Positions 52,072 to 59,456 of a stretch of DNA of 64,000 nt are shown here, piece after piece (the first letter of the stretch is position 1; each line of letters opens with the position of its first letter). Source of the DNA: JAXGXJ01 sp963816155 (lineage in GTDB: Bacteria; Actinomycetota; Thermoleophilia; RBG-16-64-13); the NCBI GenBank assembly GCA_963816155.1, contig CAWFJE010000010.1, forward strand, positions 124,001 through 188,000, written 5' to 3'. The position numbers and the translations under genes are program-made. The notes beneath the pieces are model-generated. The model saw nothing but the letters and a program-made list of their open reading frames with translations, was not told where the DNA came from and searched no databases.

Positions 52072-54165
52072 ATGAGTCGCGACAAGGACAAGCTCATCCG
52101 CCAACTGTCTCTCCTTTCCTTCCTCCTGAGCCGGGCCAGGCCCTTTTCGGCCCGCGAGATCCGGGAGTCGGTGGAGGGCTATTGGGACATGAGCGACGAC
52201 ACCTTCGCGCGAAGGTTCTACGGCGACCGGGCCGATCTGGAGAAGATAGGCATCGAGGTCCGCGCGCTCGGTGGGGTCGAGAGCGTAGACGCCCAGATGT
52301 ACTGCCTGTTGGAGGAGGACTATCGCCTCCCCAGCCTGGAACTGACTCCGGCCGAACGCCATTCCCTGGAACTGGCGTTAGCGACCCTGGATGGTCGCTT
52401 CGCCTACGCCCGCCCCCTGCGGCTGGCTCTCACCGCGATCTCTCGAGGCCAACCCGACCCCCTGCGTGACGAACTGGAACAGTTGCCGGTGGCTCTCGCC
52501 CCCGACGAAGATGCCCGCAGGGCCGGCAAGCAGTTGGCCCGTTTGGAGCAGGCCGTGGCTCGGGGCAAGACCGTAGCCTTCGCCTACTCCTCCACTTCGG
52601 AGACATCGGAACAGCGCACCTTCGATCCCTACAGCCTGTTCCTCATCCAGGGTCGCTGGTTCGCGGTCGGCTTCGATCACGCCCGTCAGGCCATGCGCAC
52701 CTTCCGTGTGGCGAAGATCGAGGGCACGGTCCGCTTCACGACCGAGAAGAACCGCGACTTCACGGTCCCTGCCGACTACGACTCGGATCTGTACCGCGCC
52801 CGCCCGCCCTGGCTCATCGGACCCGTGCAGGGCGCGGCCTTGATCAAGGTCGACGACGACCTGGCTTGGTGGGCGGCGCGCTTGGAGCCGCATGTACGCA
52901 ACGTGGGAGTCGACCAGGAGGGTTGTACCCTCTTCGAAGCCCCTTATGTGGATGAGGAGATCCTCCTCTCCTGGGTGGTGGGCCTGGGAGGGTGCGGCGA
53001 ACTGATGGCTCCGCCCGACATGCGAGCCCGGCTCCTCCTCGGCATCGAGGAAGTGCGCGCAGCGCACGATGGTCGCGCGCCCGCCCCTGCCGACGCCAGC
53101 GCACGTTCTGGGCTCAGCAGGGCGGGAGGCTCGGAGGCGCCGGCGCGTCGCGGACCGCGATCCGCGGTCGATCCCATCGCCCCGGAGCACTTGGCCCGCA
53201 CCCTCAGTCTCCTGCAGTACCTCGTCGCGGAGGAGCGGCCGGAAACGGTCACTTGGGCTGCACTCCGTGACGACCTCGGACTGAGCAGAACGGAGGTGGA
53301 AGCCGACCTCTCGCTCCTCAATCTCATGAATTTCGGCGGAGGTACGTATACCCTGTGGGCGGAGGCCGACGACGAAGGGGTCCGCGTGACCCGCGACGTC
53401 ATGGCCGATGCCTTCGTACACCCCGCCCGCCTCTCCCCGCTGATGGCCCGCGCGCTATTGCTGGCCATCGACCTCCTGGGCGACGCCCTGGGCCTGGAAG
53501 GCACCGAATCCCTGGCCTCGGTGCGCGACAAGATCAGCAAGATCGCGGGCGACCAACCTCCCGAGGGCAAGGTGCTCGTAGATGACGTCGTCCCCGCGGC
53601 ACACGACGTCATGACCGTCCTCAACGACGGTGTCCGGCAGCGCCGTTTGGTGGAGATCGACTACTTCACCCCTTCCCGGGGTGAGTTGGCCACACGCACT
53701 ATCGAGCCCTATCTGCTACTCCGCTCGCGTGATGGGTGGTACGTGGAGGCCTTCTGCCTCAAGGCCGGCGCCCAGCGCACCTTCCGGGTAGAGTTGATCC
53801 GAGCCGCCCGCAGGACCGACCAGGCATTCACGCGGCGCGACGACGTCGATCTGAGCATGCGCCTGGCCGGGATGGCGTTCTCTCCCGGCAGCGACACCGC
53901 TTGGGCCTCCATCCGCTTCGCTCCCCGCTGGAGCACCTACCTCGATGACCGGGGCTTGGAGTTCGAACACCTCCCAGGCGGGATGCTGAGAGCTCGAGTC
54001 CCCTACCTGGACGAACGCTGGATGGCGCGGGAAGTCCTGCGCTTTCTGGGTGGGGCGGTGCTGGACGAGCCCGAGACGGTACGGACGCGTATCAGGGAGT
54101 CGGCCGCGTCCCTGGCTGCCCGCTACTCCGAGGGATCCGGCAAGAACGATACTGGGCACCGCTGA
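52072..54165 (+). CDS. pafBC: Fused PafB-PafC-type double HTH-WYL transcriptional regulator
   Basis: The 697 residues contain two copies of a winged-helix plus WYL module. The first helix-turn-helix (LSLLSFLLSRARPFSAREIR) precedes a WYL domain with DPYSLFLIQGRWFAVGFDHA; the second (LSLLQYLVAEERPETVTWAA) precedes EPYLLLRSRDGWYVEAFCLK. PafB and PafC in mycobacteria are separate adjacent genes that together activate the main DNA-damage response; natural fusions are known in other actinobacteria. The divergent addBA genes and their promoter support the same role here. No proteasome or Pup genes are nearby. The gene has no Shine-Dalgarno and may be translated from a leaderless mRNA; a holin-like gene is coupled downstream (TGATG). 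Confidence 0.85.
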   Translation: MSRDKDKLIRQLSLLSFLLSRARPFSAREIRESVEGYWDMSDDTFARRFYGDRADLEKIGIEVRALGGVESVDAQMYCLLEEDYRLPSLELTPAERHSLELALATLDGRFAYARPLRLALTAISRGQPDPLRDELEQLPVALAPDEDARRAGKQLARLEQAVARGKTVAFAYSSTSETSEQRTFDPYSLFLIQGRWFAVGFDHARQAMRTFRVAKIEGTVRFTTEKNRDFTVPADYDSDLYRARPPWLIGPVQGAALIKVDDDLAWWAARLEPHVRNVGVDQEGCTLFEAPYVDEEILLSWVVGLGGCGELMAPPDMRARLLLGIEEVRAAHDGRAPAPADASARSGLSRAGGSEAPARRGPRSAVDPIAPEHLARTLSLLQYLVAEERPETVTWAALRDDLGLSRTEVEADLSLLNLMNFGGGTYTLWAEADDEGVRVTRDVMADAFVHPARLSPLMARALLLAIDLLGDALGLEGTESLASVRDKISKIAGDQPPEGKVLVDDVVPAAHDVMTVLNDGVRQRRLVEIDYFTPSRGELATRTIEPYLLLRSRDGWYVEAFCLKAGAQRTFRVELIRAARRTDQAFTRRDDVDLSMRLAGMAFSPGSDTAWASIRFAPRWSTYLDDRGLEFEHLPGGMLRARVPYLDERWMAREVLRFLGGAVLDEPETVRTRIRESAASLAARYSEGSGKNDTGHR

Positions 54166-54617
54166 TGAAGCTAGCGCTGCGCTTCGTCGCGAACTCGGCC
54201 GCCGTCTTCTTGGCGCTCTATCTGGCCGACTCCCTCCTCGAGGGCCGCTTCCTGCTGACAGGAGGCGTCTGGGTGGCGCTCATCCTGGCCCTTGTCCTGG
54301 GCCTCCTCAACAGTCTCGTCCGGCCATTGCACCGGCTCCGCACCAAACCCGTCAACGCGATAACTACAGCCGTGCTGACCGTCCTTGTCAATGCCCTCGT
54401 CCTGCAGACCATGGTGTGGATCGGTGCGATCACCACCACCGGCTTCTTGTGGGTGTTGGCAGCCGCCGCCCTCGTCTCGCTGGTGACAGGAGCCATCAAT
54501 TGGCTCATCGGGTTCGGCGCAGTCGAGAAGGCGCGTCCGGAGCGTCTGTGGACACAGGAGCGATATCGGACCCACACACGAAAGAAGGGGACTTCGCGTC
54601 CCCGGAGACCGATCTAG
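54165..54617 (+). CDS. Holin-4-like/YvlD-family four-helix membrane protein
   Basis: The 150-residue protein has four hydrophobic helices (NSAAVFLALYLADSLLEG, VWVALILALVLGLLNSLVRP, ITTAVLTVLVNALVLQTMVW, FLWVLAAAALVSLVTGAINW) and a basic tail. The GLLNSLVRP segment is characteristic of the phage holin 4 superfamily/YvlD group, which is chromosomal and not evidence of a prophage. Its start overlaps the pafBC stop by one base, so it is translationally coupled to the regulator. Its stop overlaps the convergent pilT stop (CTAG). Function in this setting is unknown. Confidence 0.7.
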   Translation: MKLALRFVANSAAVFLALYLADSLLEGRFLLTGGVWVALILALVLGLLNSLVRPLHRLRTKPVNAITTAVLTVLVNALVLQTMVWIGAITTTGFLWVLAAAALVSLVTGAINWLIGFGAVEKARPERLWTQERYRTHTRKKGTSRPRRPI

Positions 54618-55702
54618 TCCTTCATGGAGATTTCATGTCCACGGGCCTGGGCCATGAGCTTGAAGTCGTGCGGATGAGTGGCTGCACCGAGGGCATCCTC
54701 CATGGTGATGGCCCCCCTCTCAAACAGACCCAGTAGGCTCTGGTCGAAAGTCTGCATCCCGTAGTACTCACCCTCTTTGACCGCCGTGTAGATGTTGTGG
54801 GTCTGGGTGGGATCAAGGATCATGTCGCGGATGCGGCCCGTCATGTACATGACCTCCACGGCCGGGATGCGGCCCTCGCCATCGGCTCGAACCAGCAGCC
54901 GCTGCGAGATTATCCCGCGCAGGGTCCCCGCCAACATGATGCGCACCTGCTTCTGCTGGTGGAGCGGGAAGAAGTCGATGATGCGGTTGACCGTCTCCGT
55001 GACGTCGATGGTGTGCAGGGTGCTGAGCACGAAGTGGCCTGTCTGAGCGGCGGTGAGCGCTGTGCGGACCGTCTCCTGATCGCGCATCTCGCCGATGAAG
55101 ATGATGTCCGGGTCCTGCCGCAGAACGTACTTGAGAGCGGCGCCATAGTCATCGGTGTCGAGTCCCACCTCGCGCTGGTTGATGATGCTCCTCCGGTCTC
55201 TGTGCAGGATCTCGATAGGATCCTCGATGGTGACGATGTGCTTGCGGCAGGTCTGGTTGATGTAGTCGATCATGGCAGCCAGCGTGGTCGTCTTGCCGGA
55301 GCCGGTAGTTCCCGTGACGAGAACCATCCCACGCGGTTCCAGAGCAAGCGTCTGGACGACGGTCGGCAGATTGAGTTCCGTGAAGGCAGGCACGACGCTG
55401 ACCACCTGCCGCAGAGCCAACGATATGGTGCCCCGCTGCCGGTAGACGTTCACCCGGAAGCGCGCGTGGCCGGGCAGGCTGTAGGCGAAGTCGAGCTCGT
55501 TGGTCTCGCCGAAACGCCGAATCTGCTTGTCGCTCATGAGCGCCGCCGCAAAATCCCGCGTGTCCTCGGGCGCACAGACGATCTGATCCACTTCCATGAG
55601 TTCTCCGTCCACCCTCATGATGGGCGGGCTGCCCGCCTTGAGATGAAGGTCGGAGGCGCCCGCCTTCACCACGTGCATTAGCAGATCTTCAACAGTCCTC
55701 AT
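54614..55702 (-). CDS. pilT: PilT-type retraction ATPase
   Basis: PilT is the hexameric ATPase that retracts type IV pili and drives twitching or DNA uptake. It begins MRTVEDLLMHVVKAGASDLH, has Walker A VTGTTGSGKTTTLAAM, the Asp and His boxes (VTIEDPIEILH, STLHTIDVTETVNRI), Walker B IIFIGEMRDQETVRTA and the C-terminal AIRNLI-like region. GGAGG precedes the ATG within the palindrome GGAGGCCTCC. No pilin, PilB or PilC gene is in the window, so it is an orphan here. The 142 bases upstream show no gene. Confidence 0.93.
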   Translation of the reverse strand: MRTVEDLLMHVVKAGASDLHLKAGSPPIMRVDGELMEVDQIVCAPEDTRDFAAALMSDKQIRRFGETNELDFAYSLPGHARFRVNVYRQRGTISLALRQVVSVVPAFTELNLPTVVQTLALEPRGMVLVTGTTGSGKTTTLAAMIDYINQTCRKHIVTIEDPIEILHRDRRSIINQREVGLDTDDYGAALKYVLRQDPDIIFIGEMRDQETVRTALTAAQTGHFVLSTLHTIDVTETVNRIIDFFPLHQQKQVRIMLAGTLRGIISQRLLVRADGEGRIPAVEVMYMTGRIRDMILDPTQTHNIYTAVKEGEYYGMQTFDQSLLGLFERGAITMEDALGAATHPHDFKLMAQARGHEISMKD

Positions 55703-55844
55703 GGAGGCCTCCAGAACAGCCAGTCACGGCTTTTGACATCGCTGTGACATTATTCGGCTCAAGCGGCTCATCACTTGACAGAGGATGTGGGGGGCGGTAA
55801 CCGCGAAAGACGCGCGCCGAGTACCACCCGGCGCAGGCAGGGGA

Positions 55845-56861
55845 CTAGAGCACGCCTTCCCAGAAGGGCCGTGCCTGGGCGAGCGCCTCCTCCACGTAGT
55901 CTTTCTCAGCAGCGGACACAGACCGCTCGAAGTCGGGCTCGTCGCCCTCCATGCCCTTCAGTGTGGCGACCACGGAGGCGGCCATCATACGAGGCACGTA
56001 GCCACCCTCCAGGAAGCACAGCGGACCTGCGGCCCCAGTCGTTTGGCACAACTGGCGAAGGCGAGCGGCCATCCACTGGAAGGCGCTCTCGCTGTAGCGC
56101 AGATCGCCCAGCGGGTCCCCTTCCTGCCCGTCATAACCGGCCGAGACCAGCACGAGCTGAGGCCTGTAAGCCTGGGCGACCGGCATAAGCAACGACTCGA
56201 AGGCGGCGAGCAGGGCACCGTCACCGGCCCCCGCACCCAGAGGCACGTTGATCGTATATCCGGCCCCTTCCCCCACTCCTGCATCCTTCGCGAGACCCGT
56301 ACCGGGGTAATGCCCCCCCTCATGTATGCTGAAGAAGAGGACTCGGGGGTCGCCGTAGAAGGTATCGTTGGTGCCGTTCCCGTGGTGCACGTCCCAGTCC
56401 ACGATGAGAACACGCTCAAGACCGGCAACCTCGATGGCGTGCCGCGCCGCCACCGCGATGTTGTTGAAGAGACAGAAGCCCATGCCCTGGGTGGGCGTAG
56501 CGTGATGGCCCGGCGGGCGCACGAGCATGAAACCCAGACGGCCGCTCTCCAGACAACGGTCCACAGCCATGACACCGGCCCCCGCGGCCAGAAGGGCTGC
56601 TTGGTAGGAGTCGGGAGAGACAGCCGTGTCCCAGTCCAGCCATCCTCCCCCCGACTTGGCCAAGGAGCGCACCGCGTCGATGTGGGAGCGCGAATGCACG
56701 CGGGCTACGGCCGCCACAGAAGCCGGTTCAGGTGTGACCCACTCAAGGGGAAGCTGCGAATCGACAAGGGCCTGAGTGGCGGTCACCAGTCTCAGCTTGT
56801 TCTCAGGATGTTCCCCGGTCTCGTGCTGTAGGAACAGCGGATGGTAGTAGATATCGGGCAT
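55845..56861 (-). CDS. Histone-deacetylase-family amidohydrolase
   Basis: This zinc-dependent deacetylase family acts on acetylated lysines, polyamines or acetoin-related substrates in bacteria. The conserved RPPGHHA, GFCLFNNIAVAA and VLIVDWDVHHGNGTNDTF segments carry the catalytic His pair and the zinc-binding Asp/His residues; SAGYDGQEGDPL and LEGGYV complete the fold. Length 338 suits class II-like bacterial enzymes. It lies 23 bases after the NlpC/P60 gene and is probably co-transcribed with it. The substrate cannot be inferred; acetylpolyamines are one option. Confidence 0.88.
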   Translation of the reverse strand: MPDIYYHPLFLQHETGEHPENKLRLVTATQALVDSQLPLEWVTPEPASVAAVARVHSRSHIDAVRSLAKSGGGWLDWDTAVSPDSYQAALLAAGAGVMAVDRCLESGRLGFMLVRPPGHHATPTQGMGFCLFNNIAVAARHAIEVAGLERVLIVDWDVHHGNGTNDTFYGDPRVLFFSIHEGGHYPGTGLAKDAGVGEGAGYTINVPLGAGAGDGALLAAFESLLMPVAQAYRPQLVLVSAGYDGQEGDPLGDLRYSESAFQWMAARLRQLCQTTGAAGPLCFLEGGYVPRMMAASVVATLKGMEGDEPDFERSVSAAEKDYVEEALAQARPFWEGVL

Positions 56862-56884
56862 TTCGGGCTGGCCTCAGAAGCAGG

Positions 56885-58192
56885 TCAGTGCAGGATGCGC
56901 CGTGCGCCCGTGTACGAGGCGGACCAGACCGAGCTGATGCGCACGTCCTTGCCTGTGCCCGCCGCGTGAATCATCTGCCCGCCGCCGATGTAGATGGCCA
57001 CGTGGTGGATGGGATTGTAGAAGAAGAGCAGATCCCCAGGTTCGAGCGCCGAGCGGGAGACGGCTTTGCCATACCCGTATTGCATGCGACTCGAGTGGGG
57101 CAGGCCCACGCCCACCTTGCCGAACACGTAACTAACGAAACCTGAGCAGTCAAAGCCGCTCGGACTGGCCCCGGCCCACACGTAGGGTGTACCCAGATAC
57201 TTCATGGCTACCGAGACCACGTCGCTACCGATGGCCGATGAGGAGACCGATTCTCCGCTGCTGGAGCCCGAAGAGCCGCCCGAACTCCCGCCACTGGAAC
57301 CTGATGAACCGCTGGAACCGCTGGTACCGCTGGAGCCGCTGGAGCCGCTGCTGGATTGGGGCTTCGCCTTCTCGGCCGCAGCCGCGGCCAACTTAGCCTT
57401 CTTGGCTGCGGCGGCCTTCTCCGCGGCAGCCTTGGCCTCGGCAGCCTTCCGAGCACGTTCGCGAGCCTCAGCTGCCAACCTGGCCTGCCGCTCAGCCTCC
57501 TCCTTCTGGAGTTGGGCTATCTGGACCTCTTTGCCCTCTAGAGCCTTCTCGTTGGCAGCCAGCCGCTCCTCCACCTTGGCCTTGGCGGCCTTGGTCTCGG
57601 CGGCCAGCACCTTCTCCTCTTCAAGTTGCGCGGCCAGTTCGCCCTTACGCTGCTCCACCTCGTCGCGGTAGGCAACAACGTCGGCCAGCATCTGGCTGTC
57701 CTGCTTGCTCAGACGCTCGAGAATATCGAGACGATTGACGAAGTCGGAGAACGACTCGGACTCAGCCAGAGTGGCGACTGCGCCAAGATGGCCCTGTTTG
57801 TAGATCTCCACCACGCGCTCCGTGAAACGCGCCTGCAGGACCTCCAGATCCCCCTCGGCCATGGCCAGTTTGGCCTGGTTGTCCTCGGCAGCCGCCCGTG
57901 TCTCTGCCAACATCCCTTTGGCGTAGTTGTAGTCCTCGACGGCGGCGTCCAACAGGTTCGCCACTTCGTCGATACGCTCCTGGAGCGCGGCCGCCTCGCT
58001 CTTGGCCTTGGTTATGGCAGCCGGCTCAGCGGCTGCGACCTGGCCTCCCAGCAGAACGGCCAGCGCCAGAACGAGGAATATGGCAATGAGACGTCTCCGG
58101 ACGCCGCTTGGTTGGCGGGTGCCGATCGGAGCCTCCCACGATAGTTTGCAGGGGTCGGGCAAACATGTCGCCCGTCTCCAATTTCGGTGCAC
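56885..58192 (-). CDS. Secreted NlpC/P60 peptidoglycan hydrolase with coiled coil
   Basis: This secreted enzyme should cut stem peptides between D-Glu and the third residue. A signal peptide (RLIAIFLVLALAVLLGGQVAAA), a long coiled coil (about residues 60-270) with an Ala/Lys-rich end, a Ser/Gly linker (GSSGSSGTSGSSG type) and a C-terminal NlpC/P60 domain follow. The catalytic Cys is in GFDCSGFVSYVF and the His in PIHHVAIYIGGG. The layout resembles RipA-like or PcsB/CwlO-type hydrolases whose coiled coil is controlled by FtsEX. The start is uncertain: GTG 58192 has AGGAAAG upstream, a TTG at 58162 is possible. The linker DNA is a GC-rich tandem repeat (57240-57355). Confidence 0.87.
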   Translation of the reverse strand: MHRNWRRATCLPDPCKLSWEAPIGTRQPSGVRRRLIAIFLVLALAVLLGGQVAAAEPAAITKAKSEAAALQERIDEVANLLDAAVEDYNYAKGMLAETRAAAEDNQAKLAMAEGDLEVLQARFTERVVEIYKQGHLGAVATLAESESFSDFVNRLDILERLSKQDSQMLADVVAYRDEVEQRKGELAAQLEEEKVLAAETKAAKAKVEERLAANEKALEGKEVQIAQLQKEEAERQARLAAEARERARKAAEAKAAAEKAAAAKKAKLAAAAAEKAKPQSSSGSSGSSGTSGSSGSSGSSGGSSGGSSGSSSGESVSSSAIGSDVVSVAMKYLGTPYVWAGASPSGFDCSGFVSYVFGKVGVGLPHSSRMQYGYGKAVSRSALEPGDLLFFYNPIHHVAIYIGGGQMIHAAGTGKDVRISSVWSASYTGARRILH

Positions 58193-58277
58193 TCTAACAC
58201 TTTCCTGTCGACCAGACCAGGCACGGTCTGCGCGGGGCCTTCACCGAAGCCTCCGCAAAGTCGCAGGCAAGACCTGG
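58193..58277 (-). other. Structured intergenic region before the NlpC/P60 gene
   Basis: These 85 bases hold a hairpin on the minus strand (CAGACC-GTGCCT-GGTCTG) and a second pairing option between ACCAGG near the upstream gene's stop and CCTGGT. The alternatives are mutually exclusive, as in an attenuator, but no T-run follows. The conserved elements of a cyclic di-AMP (ydaO) riboswitch, which often controls NlpC/P60 genes in actinobacteria, were not recognised. Confidence 0.3.
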
Positions 58278-59345
58278 TTACAGACGACCCAGATAGCGCT
58301 CTATGCCGCGTACGATGGCCGCCGCTTCCCGAGCCTTCACGTTCGCATCGGCCAGAGCGGGGCCTTCCTCCGGGTGGCTCATGTAGCCCACGTCAACCTG
58401 CACGGCCAGCGGCTTCACCTCGCGCAGACACGCGTAGTTACGCCCGTGCTTGTGAAGGTCCAAGCGGCTCAGTTCGCTTGAGAGTGAGTCTACGACGTAG
58501 CCGGCGAGACGCCTGCCGGCGCGTGAGTGGTAGGCGCTGTTGGCGAAGTAGTAGGCCGCAACCCCATTGGCCTCAGGACTCAGGCTCCTGCTGTGGTGTA
58601 GGCACAAGAAGACGTCCGACTCCCAGGCGTTCGCGCGATCGATGCGCTCGTACAACCGCACGCGGGAGTCGTCTTTGCGCACCAGGTGAACCTCCACCCC
58701 GAGACTCTCCAGCGATTCAGCGAGAGCCAGACCGAGCTTCAGGTTGAGATCCTTCTCCACGCCATCGCCCGCCACGACGTTGCCCCTGTCGGCACCGCCG
58801 TGGGCTGGATCGATACACACGCGCAGCCCGGGGAGCGACCGCCTGCCCACGTAGCCGTCCATGCGGTCGGGTATGCCCCCGGCGTACTTCCCGGGATTCA
58901 CCTGGCGCAAGTGATGGAGCCGATCGAAAGTCGTGTCGCCCGCGATGCCGTCCACGATAAGGCCGGCGTTGCGCTGGAACTCCGTGACGGCAACCTCGAG
59001 GGCAGGTGTGAAGATGCCGTCGACGGGGCCGGAATCGAAGCCGAGCTCATCGAGAGCCCGCTGCAGATAGAGGACGTCATCCCCCCGCATGTAGGGCACC
59101 CGGAGATAAAGGAGACGCTCACCCTGCTGGTAGCCGGCCTCCACCAGTTCCGTCCAGGTGTTCTCCCCCACGACCCCGTCCGCATCGAGCAATCGGGCCT
59201 GCTGGAAAGCGCGGATGGCGTTCTCAGTATGAGGGCCGAAGAAACCGTCGGCACCTTCACCGCCCAGGAAGTGACCCAGAGCGGCCAGCCGCATCTGGAT
59301 GTCGACGACCTGCTTGCCTCTGTGTCCTCCACGTACCGGACGCAT
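58278..59345 (-). CDS. cwlM: CwlM-like pseudo-amidase with two peptidoglycan-binding domains
   Basis: The protein has two PG_binding_1 domains (about residues 12-70 and 85-145: DIQMRLAALGHFLGG; DVLYLQRALDELGFDSGPVDG) and an Amidase_3 domain (residues ~174-352). There is no signal peptide. CwlM of mycobacteria has the same layout and stays in the cytoplasm, where it activates MurA instead of hydrolysing wall. The catalytic Glu of active amidases is Asp here (VQVDVGYMS, Asp318), as in CwlM, but the zinc ligands His182 (PAHGG), Glu197 and His250 remain. The ATG at 59345 follows GGAGGG; the open frame extends to 59438, over the promoter. It is divergent from a CapA-like gene. Confidence 0.72.
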   Translation of the reverse strand: MRPVRGGHRGKQVVDIQMRLAALGHFLGGEGADGFFGPHTENAIRAFQQARLLDADGVVGENTWTELVEAGYQQGERLLYLRVPYMRGDDVLYLQRALDELGFDSGPVDGIFTPALEVAVTEFQRNAGLIVDGIAGDTTFDRLHHLRQVNPGKYAGGIPDRMDGYVGRRSLPGLRVCIDPAHGGADRGNVVAGDGVEKDLNLKLGLALAESLESLGVEVHLVRKDDSRVRLYERIDRANAWESDVFLCLHHSRSLSPEANGVAAYYFANSAYHSRAGRRLAGYVVDSLSSELSRLDLHKHGRNYACLREVKPLAVQVDVGYMSHPEEGPALADANVKAREAAAIVRGIERYLGRL

Positions 59346-59421
59346 AGCCCTCCATCGCTCAGACACTGAATTGACGGATGTCCCACCCACGACGGCGTCT
59401 TCACCTCCGCAGGGCCGCCAT

Positions 59422-59429
59422 ATTATACT
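59422..59429. promoter_or_regulatory. Overlapping divergent -10 elements
   Basis: TATTATACTC reads as TATAAT on the minus strand (59427-59422) and TATACT on the plus strand (59424-59429). It lies 77 bases before the CwlM-like start and 28 bases before the CapA-like start. A shared core could make the two genes mutually exclusive. No clear -35 is seen on either side. Confidence 0.45.
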
Positions 59430-59456
59430 CACTGCCATGAACTACCAGCCGAGTCG

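Noticed and set aside
54165..54617. Prophage remnant because of a holin-like gene
   Set aside because: The YvlD/holin-4 group is widespread on chromosomes; no other phage gene, integrase or att site is near.
57240..57355. Tandem DNA repeat as a CRISPR or satellite
   Set aside because: It encodes the in-frame Ser/Gly linker of the NlpC/P60 protein; units are 9-12 bases without spacers.
58193..58277. Cyclic di-AMP (ydaO) riboswitch before the NlpC/P60 gene
   Set aside because: The space is only 85 bases and the conserved ydaO core motifs were not recognised.
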